This document shows, piece after piece, positions 21,118 through 31,150 of a DNA stretch of 64,000 nucleotides (positions within the stretch are counted from its first letter, which is position 1; each line of letters starts with the position of its first letter). Both the position numbers and the translations under genes were made by a program. The notes under the pieces were generated by a model. It did no database searches. It saw only the letters and a list, made by a program, of their open reading frames with translations, and was not told the origin of the DNA. The DNA is from Tretioscincus oriximinensis (lineage: Eukaryota > Chordata > Lepidosauria > Squamata > Gymnophthalmidae), in NCBI GenBank assembly GCA_022410635.1, contig JAJVDF010000018.1, positions 431,549-495,548 of the forward strand, written 5' to 3'.

Positions 21118-22229
21118 ACTAACATACAATCTGGTAGGTTAACAGATAAATGGAATGCTCGAAGTTATACACTGAAATAATATGAATAACATTAAAGCAA
21201 ATAAACGAACTATAAAAACCTGAGTCATTATTTTTACAGCTTTCCAGGTAGATTCAGGGCAAGGAGATCAAAAATGGATCTGCTTTTTCATTCTGAATCA
21301 CTGGTGTACAAATCTCAACTTACTTTTTCTCTTGCTTGGTGAGGAAAATATGCAAACTTCCCTGCTTGGTATGCCAAATCAAATCAAATTGCACTCTGGC
21401 TGGAATCTGCCCAAAAGTACCTTCTGTACTTTCTCATACTGAGCACCACTTGAGATGCGATGAAAGCACAATGCAGTAGTTTGTCTTCCAAGAACATCTG
21501 TGGCCAAGAGAAGTTCTATAGTGCCTCTTGCATTCATATGCACCTCTCGGACTATGTCCCTCGTTCTGAAACATTTCTTGTCACATGATACAGGAAGGAC
21601 AGAATAGGACAGAAAACTCCAAGAAACAACTACAGTGCCCTGTAGAAAACAGCTTTAGATATCACATTCAGATGAAGTAGCTTAATACTCTTTTTTTCCT
21701 TTGGAGGCATCAACAACACAATACCTTTGCTTGTTGCTTAGCCATTTAATTGTACCCAATTCTGTGTGTGATCTCCTGAACCCCACCATGCCAGCCTGCC
21801 TTTGGGGGAGAGGTGCAATTTATTTTTTTATTTCAAGCTTACCTGGTTCTCATCTGTGATTTCTCACAGGTGAAATATAAATGGGGTGGTATTTCGCCTT
21901 CAAAATCCAACACTCCGGATTCTGGTTACAGCTGATTAAACAGCAATACAAACAAAAACTCACATTATTGCAACTTTGTAATGTATTTCCGCAAAAGTTG
22001 AGATTTTGCAATAACTAATTATAGTGGAATAATTGCTCTATTTCTGGATGTACCAATAGTCAAGGCATTTCCAACACAGTTTCTATCCAATCTATTGAAA
22101 ACCTATAATATTGCTTATAGAAATCTAACAACATTGGCAGANCTTTGATTATAGGGATGCTTATTTTGGTATGTGTCAGCACTTTTTTTGATGGTATCGT
22201 AAGGGGAAGTGGGTATGTGATTTGGTGTC
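21118..22229. other. Unannotated intergenic DNA
   Basis: No gene or clear repeat recognised. Confidence 0.4.
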
Positions 22230-22632
22230 AATGGAAAGAGAGACTCCTGCCTCCCCTTTCTTTTTTCTTCTACAAAACCCTAAGAAGTGCTTTTTTCACC
22301 CAGAGGGTCATCAGCCTGTGGAATTTACTTCCTGAAGAGGTAGTGGTAGCTAACAGCTTGGATAGTTTCAAGACAGGATTAGACAGGTTTATGGATACCA
22401 AGGGTATAAATGGATACTAGGATGGATGTTTGGATGTTGCCTCCAGGATGGAGCCACAGGAGGACTCCTGAGAAACCACTTGCAGGGAGTCATGAGCAGG
22501 TGCATATTTTGCTTTCCTCTGTTCAGACTGCCCAGTTGCATCTGGTGGGCCTCTGTGTGAACACAGAATGCTGGACTTGATGGGCTCTGGCCTTATCCAG
22601 TATGGCCCTTCTTATGTTCTTATGTTCTTAGA
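22230..22632 (+). mobile_element. CR1-type LINE 3' end (TTCTTATG tail)
   Basis: It encodes FTQRVISLWNLLPEEVVVA and continues to MDTKGINGY, then the shared 3' UTR ending 'ttcttatgttcttatgttct'. It is closely related to 4862-5297. Confidence 0.82.
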
Positions 22633-23017
22633 ATGAAATAATTTCATTGCACACTGGGACGGCATTCAGATGGCAAGAATTGGGTACAATGTAAATATAA
22701 GCAAGAGCCCACAGTTGTCTTTTACTGACCTTTATGAGGTATGAGGAAGAATGCCAAGTTTACTATTGTGTCTGCCAGAAGCTTTTGAGATGGGGCCAGT
22801 TGAGGCTACAAGAAACTAGCCAAGTACCTGTTGATTTCCTTTCATTCCTTAGTTGGCATCCAGCAGCCTTGAGTAACAACTATCATACAAGTTGCTGAGA
22901 TACAGCAAAAAAAGGATTACTACTACAGAAAACTACAAGGCAGGAGCAAGAACATGTTTGACCTTTGTTTTGTGATTATCACCACAAAATGCCTTTTCTT
23001 ATGTAGTTATGTGTGTA
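22633..23017. other. Unannotated DNA
   Basis: Nothing recognised. Confidence 0.4.
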
Positions 23018-23235
23018 TCTTTCATTTATTTATATATACTTATACCCCACCCTGTAAGTGAAGATCTCAAGGCCACAATACAAAATTGACAAAATTAAAA
23101 AGCAGTATAAAATAGTAACTAAAAGGAGCAAGCAAAACAATATTTCTTCAGCCAAAGGCCAGGTGAAAGAAGTGTGCCTTCAAAGACTGTCTAAAAGAAT
23201 ACAGCAATGCTAACTGATTAATCTTCTTGAGGAAA
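23018..23235 (-). repeat. SINE/LINE 3'-end repeat with (TAAA) tail
   Basis: 'tttatttatatatacttata' followed by 'ccccaccctgtaagtgaaga' and 'cttcagccaaaggccaggtg' mark the inverse of the 20255 repeat. Confidence 0.65.
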
Positions 23236-23983
23236 CAGAATAATGTTCCAAGCTGACCCTATCCTGTTCTTAAGATAAGTCAGTGGAATATGATTTTGGT
23301 CTGTCTGTAAGCGCCACCTACTGTTAATTTGTGAAAGCATTATATCCAGCATACAGTTAATGCAGGTCTAGGAGCCACTGATATACAGCAATGTTATGAT
23401 TTTTTTTTTTGGCCTTCTCAACAAATATGGAATGGAAAGAAGGGATAGGGAAAAAGAGAGGAAATGTTTGACAACATTTCTTTCCCTTTCCTTGCTCTGC
23501 CTTTTAGACAGCTAAACAGAAACTGACAGAAAGACACAATTGTGTTATACTTTCACCATCTGAAACCTGGGTTTCAGGGTTTATACTGTCTTGCCAGGAA
23601 TCGTATCCATCCCCTAGGTACGCATAGCACACGCAATTTATTCCACCCTTTACATATATTCCAGCTTGTCCAATGGTAGTCTTTACTTGGTGATGTGATT
23701 TTTTAAAATTTAACTGCTGTTTTTATGTTGGTGTTTTTCTACCTTACATGGCATAGTGGGTTTTTTTAAAAATGTTTTAATGATGCTTAGAATACCAGGC
23801 ACTTCTGCTCCTTATTTGTCACAATATCATTTCTAAAATGTTTGTAGGGAAAGAGCCAACCAATTTTTGCCTGGTTTGATTCTTCTTACAGTGAAATTAG
23901 TTATATTGGGGCTATTTTGTTTCATTTCTAGCACTAGCTTTTATCTCATATTTCCATCATCAGCATCCTCAAAGCCTATCCGT
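23236..23983. other. Unannotated DNA
   Basis: Nothing recognised. Confidence 0.4.
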
Positions 23984-24252
23984 GCAGGCACAGATAGCTC
24001 AGTTGCTTAGGAGATCGGGTTTCGAAGCCCTGTGTTGGAAGTGGGGAGGGGTGAGCACCTTACACTAGCCTGTAGCTCTAGCCAACCCAGCTATTAGAAA
24101 GCATGAATTGCAAGAAATTGCAACTGACTGCAAGTAGATACATGGGAACCACCATAGCCTGGTGGGGAAGATAGAATGTGAGCCTTCGGGCAAAAAAATA
24201 TATCTTTGTAAGCTGCTTTGAGTCCCTTTGAAAGGTGAGAAAAGCGGGGTAT
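23984..24252 (+). mobile_element. tRNA-derived SINE, type 1
   Basis: It carries the head 'gcaggcacagatagctcagt' and the B-box GGTTTCGAAGCCC. The body and 3' end 'gagtccctttgaaaggtgag' run directly into a TTC tract. Confidence 0.85.
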
Positions 24253-24357
24253 CTTCTTCTTCTTCTTCTTCTTCTTCTTCTTCTTCTTCTTCTTCTTCTT
24301 CTTCTTCTTCTTCTTCTTCTTCTTCTTCTTCTTCTTCTTCTTCTTCTTCTTCTTCTT
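24253..24357 (+). repeat. (TTC)n microsatellite running into an assembly gap
   Basis: Thirty-five perfect TTC units stop only at the gap, so the true length is unknown. Confidence 0.97.
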
Positions 24358-24921
24358 NNNNNNNNNNNNNNNNNNNNNNNNNNNNNNNNNNNNNNNNNNN
24401 NNNNNNNNNNNNNNNNNNNNNNNNNNNNNNNNNNNNNNNNNNNNNNNNNNNNNNNNNNNNNNNNNNNNNNNNNNNNNNNNNNNNNNNNNNNNNNNNNNNN
24501 NNNNNNNNNNNNNNNNNNNNNNNNNNNNNNNNNNNNNNNNNNNNNNNNNNNNNNNNNNNNNNNNNNNNNNNNNNNNNNNNNNNNNNNNNNNNNNNNNNNN
24601 NNNNNNNNNNNNNNNNNNNNNNNNNNNNNNNNNNNNNNNNNNNNNNNNNNNNNNNNNNNNNNNNNNNNNNNNNNNNNNNNNNNNNNNNNNNNNNNNNNNN
24701 NNNNNNNNNNNNNNNNNNNNNNNNNNNNNNNNNNNNNNNNNNNNNNNNNNNNNNNNNNNNNNNNNNNNNNNNNNNNNNNNNNNNNNNNNNNNNNNNNNNN
24801 NNNNNNNNNNNNNNNNNNNNNNNNNNNNNNNNNNNNNNNNNNNNNNNNNNNNNNNNNNNNNNNNNNNNNNNNNNNNNNNNNNNNNNNNNNNNNNNNNNNN
24901 NNNNNNNNNNNNNNNNNNNNN
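24358..24921. other. Assembly gap (564 N)
   Basis: An unbroken run of N. The gap begins exactly in the TTC tract, so the repeat probably caused the assembly break. Confidence 0.99.
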
Positions 24922-25046
24922 GAGCACAAACCAACCCGTGTGCTTCCTGANTGAGCACAGGCAGCATGGATTTTTTTGAAATAAAAAAATCCCTGGGTTC
25001 NGGCAAAACCAGAGTGGGCCATCTTTGGTGGTCTTCTGGCACTTAC

Positions 25047-25150
25047 AGAGAANAAGTAGACCTGTCTACGAAAGCTTATGCCAACCACTTTTCTCAAGTT
25101 AGTCTCAAAGTNCTGCTAGCTCCTTTGCTGGACTTTCTGGCACTTAGTGA
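25047..25150 (+). mobile_element. Penelope-like 3' repeat, copy C
   Basis: GTAGACCTGTCTACGAAAGC, then 'ttatgccaaccacttttctc' and 'gctagctcctttgctggact'. A 'tctggcactta' motif brackets it (25038-25048 and 25137-25147). Confidence 0.65.
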
Positions 25151-26009
25151 AGCCAGAAGCACTTCCAAGGATTGGGGCCCACAGCANTGAGGGAGATCTC
25201 GGTTAATCACTTGTCATTGTTGCTGCTGCCTTTTGAAAACAGTTTAAATTTCTCACACTGGACCAACAGNGGGAAGATTAAACTTCTGGGAAAGACCAAC
25301 AATGACAGGAGATTTGCAGAGGCCTCCTTCACTGCTGGGGTTCCTGATCCTGGCTACCGAATGGACAATTGGTGGTATCCAATGTGGAGCACAAGCATGG
25401 AAAGCTTGCACTTGCAATGGTTTTCTGTCCAGTTTTTCAGGATGTATAAATGTATGCATATTACTAAGCCTACTGATGACTTCCTACATGTGCCAGAAAT
25501 ATTTAATATGTTATTTGGTTATAGAAATGCTAACAAACAAATAAATGTTTAGAAACCAGTTGATCCAGAGAAAAACAGACATGCATAAATTAAAAGGTGG
25601 TTCAAATGTGTGGCCGCATGCGGCAGCTCATATTCTCATCGCAAATCAAATCTATATTAAATGACATAGAGTGGAAGCACCAGTATGTGACATTTACCAC
25701 CTGTGACCTTTAAAAACAAAACCCCCTGAATCCAGTCATAGAAAATATCTGTATTTGCCGTTTCCCCATACCAATTAGTATATGGGCCTCTCTTCGCATG
25801 TTAGTATGGAGCAGACAATTTATGTCNGGACTGAGTCCAAAGTCCATGCAAGGGCACTGAGGCTTTCCTGGTATTTGAAAAATTTCCACGATCCTGTGCA
25901 AAATATGCAAAGTAGCACATGTTAAAATCCAACAATATATATATAATCCATATGATGATCCTAAGAAATACAAAAAAGTTTCCTTCTTGGATNACTTTTT
26001 TGGACTGCT
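25151..26009. other. Unannotated DNA
   Basis: An open frame at 25172-25552 (plus) has ambiguous bases and no recognised similarity, so I do not call it a gene. A short palindrome GCCGCATGCGGC lies near 25613. Confidence 0.4.
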
Positions 26010-26311
26010 GCAGCATGAATGGCGCATTCGTTAAGGAGGCGGCGTCTCATCTGGGAGATTGGGTTTNGAGGTCCTGTGTCGGATGTAGGGAGGGGAGAGG
26101 ACCTTCTTCTAGCCTGTAGCTCTAGTCAACCCAGCTATTTGAAAGCAAGAATTGCAAGAAATTGTAACTGACTGGAACTATATAAATGGGAACCACCACA
26201 GTCTCGTGGGAAAGATACAATATAAGCCTTTGGGCAAAAAATACTCTTGTAAGCCTCTTTGAGTCCCTTTGGGTGAGAAAAGTAGGGCATAAAACCCCTC
26301 TTCTTCTTCTT
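26010..26311 (+). mobile_element. tRNA-derived SINE, type 1
   Basis: The diverged head 'atggcgcattcgttaaggag' is followed by the shared body and the 3' end 'gagtccctttgggtgagaaa' with a (TTC)n tail. Confidence 0.82.
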
Positions 26312-26439
26312 AATTTTTTATTGTTTCAGGAATGTTATAAGGTGGTTTAACCCTACTGTATAATGGGCTAATGAACTTTGATACTACTAGTAGAATTAGC
26401 CCGCCATGTCATGGTAATGCAAAGAGCTCTCGTCCTCCT

Positions 26440-26780
26440 CCCCCTTGCTCCAATCTATGCATCCACCCCCTCCATCCCTCCCTTGACCCCTCCCATTCCC
26501 CTTTCACTTGCTGCTTCTTTCTTTTCTCCTTTCTTTCCATTTCCCTTTTTTTCCTTTCATCATTCTTTCTTGCCCTCCTTCCTTCTGTCTTTTTTCCCTT
26601 TTTTATATTCCTTCTTTCTTTTCCATCTGTCATCCATTTGTTCCTTTCCTTCCCAGTACTGTTCTNGGTANCAAACCCTGGGGTATTCCAGTTCTCACAT
26701 NTTTCCACTCAGAGAACTGTCCATTTATTACTTCCCTCCATTTTCTGTCTTTTAGCCAGTTTCCATTCCAGGACTCTGGT
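26440..26780 (+). repeat. Pyrimidine-rich low-complexity tract
   Basis: The plus strand is mostly C and T, rich in CTTTCTTTC- and CCTTC-like words. The long Ser/Phe/Pro-rich reading frames through it are a by-product of composition. Confidence 0.75.
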
Positions 26781-28434
26781 CTCTGGAGGCTGCCAAANAT
26801 CTGAGCCCTGTCTTTGGTCTCTGGGGCTGCCAAAGTTCCAAGCCCTGTCATTAATCATTATATCTCAGAATGTCGGACTCTGTCATACGTGTTTTATTAT
26901 ATGTACTGACTAGTTCTTTCACAATGGACTGAATCCTCACGGATGTGACTTACTGCCAGGGTTAACTATGGGCTATATATCAGTAAGATCTNTTGGGAGG
27001 ACCACTGTGACTTTTCTATAATTTTTGTATACATATTATATATAGTTGGATGATTTTAGCACATGGTACTTTGCTCATTTGTATTGTATACGCTTTACTA
27101 TGTATTATTAGTCTTTATAGGTTATGCTTCTCTGAGAATATATATTTTGTGGTACATTCAGCAGCTTTGACTTTATAGTTTGATATTGTTTTTTGGTGTT
27201 GTTCCTTATCAAATCATTTTGTATCTTGGGTAACCCTTTCTTCAGGGTCTGGGATTTTTNAAAAAGATTTGCCTTTGAATTTTACACAGCTCTGTGAGTT
27301 CAAAAAGTTCACAATTCCTATTCCCGGGAGCAATTATAACCTAATTCATTTTTCATAGATCATTTCCATCCCTGTAAATTGCACTCCTGCAATTTAAGGA
27401 TTATTCTAATACAGTGGAAACTTCATCATTTTTACAGGCATGAGAAAACAGGATGAAGGATAGTAATTGTTAATATTTATACAAGGTAGATAGAGACACT
27501 TATAAAAAACATCTGAATAGCTTTCTTCAAACTCAAGTGTTCACAGCTGCATACTCGCATATCATAGTAGAAGCATCTGGTATATGCATATATTAAGAAT
27601 TAATGAACATGCCTTCCCAGCCTGTGGAATAATAAGTCTTCTTTCATTTCTGATGTTCAGGCTGTGTTTATCACTGCCTATATATTCTGTCTTTCCCTGA
27701 GGTTCTTTGTAATTTTAGAATGACTTCTTTTGAATGATACCTAATTTTGTAANGTATTATTTATTANAATGTTTGATGTATTTGATTGTTTGATGTATTA
27801 TTTTGTATTGTATTTTTTTTTCTATTTATTGTAAACGACCTTAGGCATTTCTTCTTNTTCTTTTTGTAGAAAGACAGTGTACGAATAAAAATGGAAATGA
27901 AAAAAGCCAACAACACAAAGAATAAAAGAAAATTGTGTCAGCCAACTTTTGAGAAACGCTAAAGTGTCTTGTACTATAAACATTGTATAAGAGGAAGGAC
28001 GAAAGAGTCATTCTAAGTCAAGTGCACCAATTTTAAAAATCAGCTCTACCTCACTATTTCAGAAAACACTGCTGGGTGAAAAATTATGTCATAATATTAA
28101 AAGCTGGAGGTTCCAGGGGGGCTCAAATAAAGCCCCTCAAATGTTGTGCGAGCAGCATCACTGTGTTGGTTAACTTTCAAAAGCTATAAAAATGGAAGTG
28201 GTAGTAGTAAAGGGGTGAAATTTGGCACACCTGCACAGCTGTTAGGGCTTAACAACCTGGCAAAAGTCCAGTTCTCTGGTCCTCTCGCTTTTTTCTTTTT
28301 TTTTAAGATTTTTTTTTATTAAGAAACAACAACACAACAACAGAATGGAGAAAAGGAGTCAAACATACTCTGGCATTTTATATGGTTGAAGCTCAAACAT
28401 GGCTGACAGGAATGTGTGGCAAAATGTGCAGTCA
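26781..28434. other. Unannotated intergenic DNA
   Basis: No gene recognised. A T-rich tract sits at 28289-28319. Confidence 0.4.
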
Positions 28435-28815
28435 CGTGTAATTTTGGAACTACTTGATTTATCACGTTGATCTTTGATAGATGCACTCCAGCTGGTGCAG
28501 TTTTGGGCTGGAGGGGCGCACGTTCCTCCAGCCTCGGCAAAGTTAGGAAAGTGGCTGGAAGGAGACACATTCAGGCACTTACCGGTCTCTCTCTCAGTCT
28601 GTAAGTTGAATGTCAATACAAAATGGCACCTCTATGGAGACTGAAAGAAAGACTGTAGCCCCTCCTAGGCAGCCGTCCCATTGCTTCTGGGATTGGCAAC
28701 CCCTTTTACCAATTTTAAAAAAACTGCCTGGAGCTTTTTTATTTGTTGTCAGCTCCTCTATGAAAGGAGATTTTATAATTGATTTTAATCTCTGAGTGTT
28801 CGCNGAGTGCTTGCC
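28435..28815 (-). repeat. Unknown interspersed repeat, copy 2
   Basis: This is the inverse counterpart of 18260-18612, with the same order of shared blocks and the same GGTAAGT-like donor on the minus strand (CACTTACCGGTCTC on plus). A few short indels separate the copies. Confidence 0.8.
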
Positions 28816-29299
28816 ACTGATGCACTCAAAATACTTCATTTACTTCAAAGGACTGTACTTTAAGTGCCGGAAGAAATATAAGTGTTCAATGTTGGCATCA
28901 AAACTTTGCATACCAAATTTTGGCTGTTTTCAATGCCCTATATCTCCAATTTGACATTTCCAACCTTTTTTATTAGCACCATTGGAAAGAGGAGATTTTC
29001 TTTTATCAGGATGCATTGTTTTCATTTCTGTGTCTCTTCTTATAAGGATTAAAAGCATGCCCACAAATACTACCAGGCAAGTGCTTTTCACTTGAATATC
29101 ATGCTTAAAAAAGAATCATTGTTAACAAATCTTTCTTCAAGCAACAATTAGATTTATTTTCTTTGTGTCTTCGTGCATACAAATTGCTGATTTAGACACA
29201 CATGGAAGATGAATTTAATCCTAAATGTATGAAAACACCAAACAACAATAATGTAAGTATTGTGTAGTCTTCTTAAGTCTTAAGAGGTACAGTGGTACA
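28816..29299. other. Unannotated DNA
   Basis: Nothing recognised. Confidence 0.4.
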
Positions 29300-29575
29300 A
29301 GAGGTTAACAGCTTGGTGTTTCAACAGAGATATCAAGTTTGAGGCCTGTGTGATGGCCGTAGAGAGGGGTGTGTGCCCTATACTGACCTCAACTTCAGCC
29401 AGTTGTTCTAAAACAAAGACATTTGCAAGTAGATTAATGGGCATTGCCATAACGTGGTGGGGAAGATATAGGTCTTAGGGTGAAAAATAACCTTTTAAGC
29501 TGCTCCGAGTTCCTTCAGGTGAGGAGGGTGGGGTATGAAAACCAGATTCTTCTACTCCTCTTCTTCCCTCCCTCC
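29300..29575 (+). mobile_element. tRNA-derived SINE, type 3
   Basis: 'gtgtttcaacagagatatca', 'acatttgcaagtagattaat' and the 3' end 'gagttccttcaggtgaggag' with a CTT-rich tail. Confidence 0.65.
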
Positions 29576-29588
29576 TCCTTTTTCTCCT

Positions 29589-29671
29589 TCAAGTATAGAC
29601 TGCCTCTATATAGGCATTGATCTTCGGGTTTAGAGCGGAGTATAAATGTAAATAAATAAATAAATAAATAA
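29589..29671 (+). repeat. 3'-end scrap with (AAAT)n tail
   Basis: 'ggagtataaatgtaaataaa' and about five AAAT units, the tail type of CR1/L2-mobilised repeats. Confidence 0.5.
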
Positions 29672-29959
29672 TACCTGGCNATTACCAAATAAGCAGAGTC
29701 CACAGGAAGGTTATTTTCATAAAATAACCCCCCAAACGTAATGAAGAACATTCATTTCCAGTGGAAAATCTTGTCAGCCACAATAATTCTCCTATGACAA
29801 ACCAAGAAAATTATTTTCCAAAAACTAGATCGAATGTTCTATAAAAATAAAACAAGGCTTTTATTGTGCGAGATTTTAAAACCAGAGAAACTGATAGATG
29901 AAATCCAAAAAATGGCCCTTACAGTCATAAGACTGCAAAGAAATACCCATGTTAGTTTT

Positions 29960-30052
29960 AGTAGAAAGTCCAGCAAGGAGGCCTGTAGCACTTGGAGACT
30001 AAGAAGAGAAAGGTAGATGGCATGAGCTTTCGTAGAAAGATCTACTTCTCCA
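29960..30052 (-). mobile_element. Penelope-like 3' repeat, copy E
   Basis: Minus-strand GGAGAAGTAGATCTTTCTAC, then GAAAGCTCATGCC and 'cttagtctccaagtgctaca'. The hairpin loop has diverged but its stem still pairs. Confidence 0.6.
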
Positions 30053-30454
30053 GTCATAAGTCATAAGATGTTACTGCAGTGTTAGAATTGAAGGCAGACA
30101 TATGAAAATGAACTGGAAAACTCTCTCACACTAACTGCAACCAATGCAATGCGCTTTTCTTCCAGAATATGATGCCAGTCCCCAAATTATGCTGGCTGGT
30201 GCAGCTGCCTGAGAAAACAAGGATGAAGTCTAATGGAGAAATTTCATCACTATTCACACTTTTATAGTTCTTTGGGGAAATAACAGAATGTGGGGTTATT
30301 GGAGGTGAAGCTGAAACTGAACAAATTCTTACTTCTGAAATGTTTGCACTTTACNGTAAATTTCTGAGAGCATGTGCCCTGAGTAATTTATTTGTTTGCT
30401 GGATTTTTATTTCACCCTGTACTCAGGGTGAGTTAACAGCAGTTAAAAACAAAA

Positions 30455-30536
30455 TATACTGCTCAAAACAATTAAGGGAACACTTTAANATAACAGTGTA
30501 TGTTAAAGTGTTCCCTTAATTGTTTTGAGCAGTATA
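30455..30536. mobile_element. Tc1-like MITE, near-perfect 82-bp palindrome
   Basis: Arms 30455-30488 and 30503-30536 are inverse copies of TATACTGCTCAAAACAATTA and continue to CACTTTA. About 14 bases separate them. The terminal CTGCTCAAAA...AAGGGAACACTT pattern is that of a widespread vertebrate Tc1-like family. Confidence 0.88.
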
Positions 30537-30861
30537 TAAGTTTTGTGCTCTTAGACCTGCTGTAGTCATGAAGTAACTTCTNTGACGTGCATGTATGACT
30601 GATTGCCTCCTGCTATTGCAGTTTTGGCAGAATTTGCAAGACAATAATCTTCTTGCACTTAATGCAGCAGTATGTTATTGGCACATTGCACACTGCTCCT
30701 CCATCCTGGCTCTGTTAGTTGCTGAAGTCCATGGTAGTATCTGCCTTTTATTTATACGATATGGGCCTTTTTATACTGCACTTCCCTAGATTGCTTCATC
30801 CAATCTGGGATGCAGCAGCAGCAGCAACAACCCACTAACCAACCTACCATCCAACAACCAT

Positions 30862-31150
30862 GTTCTTATATCCCNCTTTTCTCACCTTACAAAGGGACTC
30901 AAAGCTGCTTACAAGGGTATTTTGCCTGAAGGCTTCAATTCTATCTTCCCCACCAGGTTGTGGTGGTTCCCATGTATCTACTTGCAGTCAGTTGCAATTT
31001 CTTGCAATTCATGCTTTCAAATAGCTGGGTTGGCTAGAGCTACGGGCTAGTGGAAGCTGCTCACCCCTCCTCACNTCTGACAGAGGGCTTATAAACCCNN
31101 TCTCCCAGATGAGAGACGGTTTCCTAAGCAACTGAGCGATTCGCGCCTGT
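30862..31150 (-). mobile_element. tRNA-derived SINE, type 1
   Basis: Inverse orientation, complete from tail ('ttatatccc') to head ('gcgattcgcgcctgt'), with several Ns. Confidence 0.85.

Noticed and set aside
24065..25097. Several 240-340 codon frames across the gap
   Set aside because: They are almost entirely Ns and TTC repeat.
26371..26913. 180-aa Phe/Ser/Pro-rich frame
   Set aside because: It follows from the pyrimidine-rich low-complexity tract, contains ambiguous bases, and other frames look alike.
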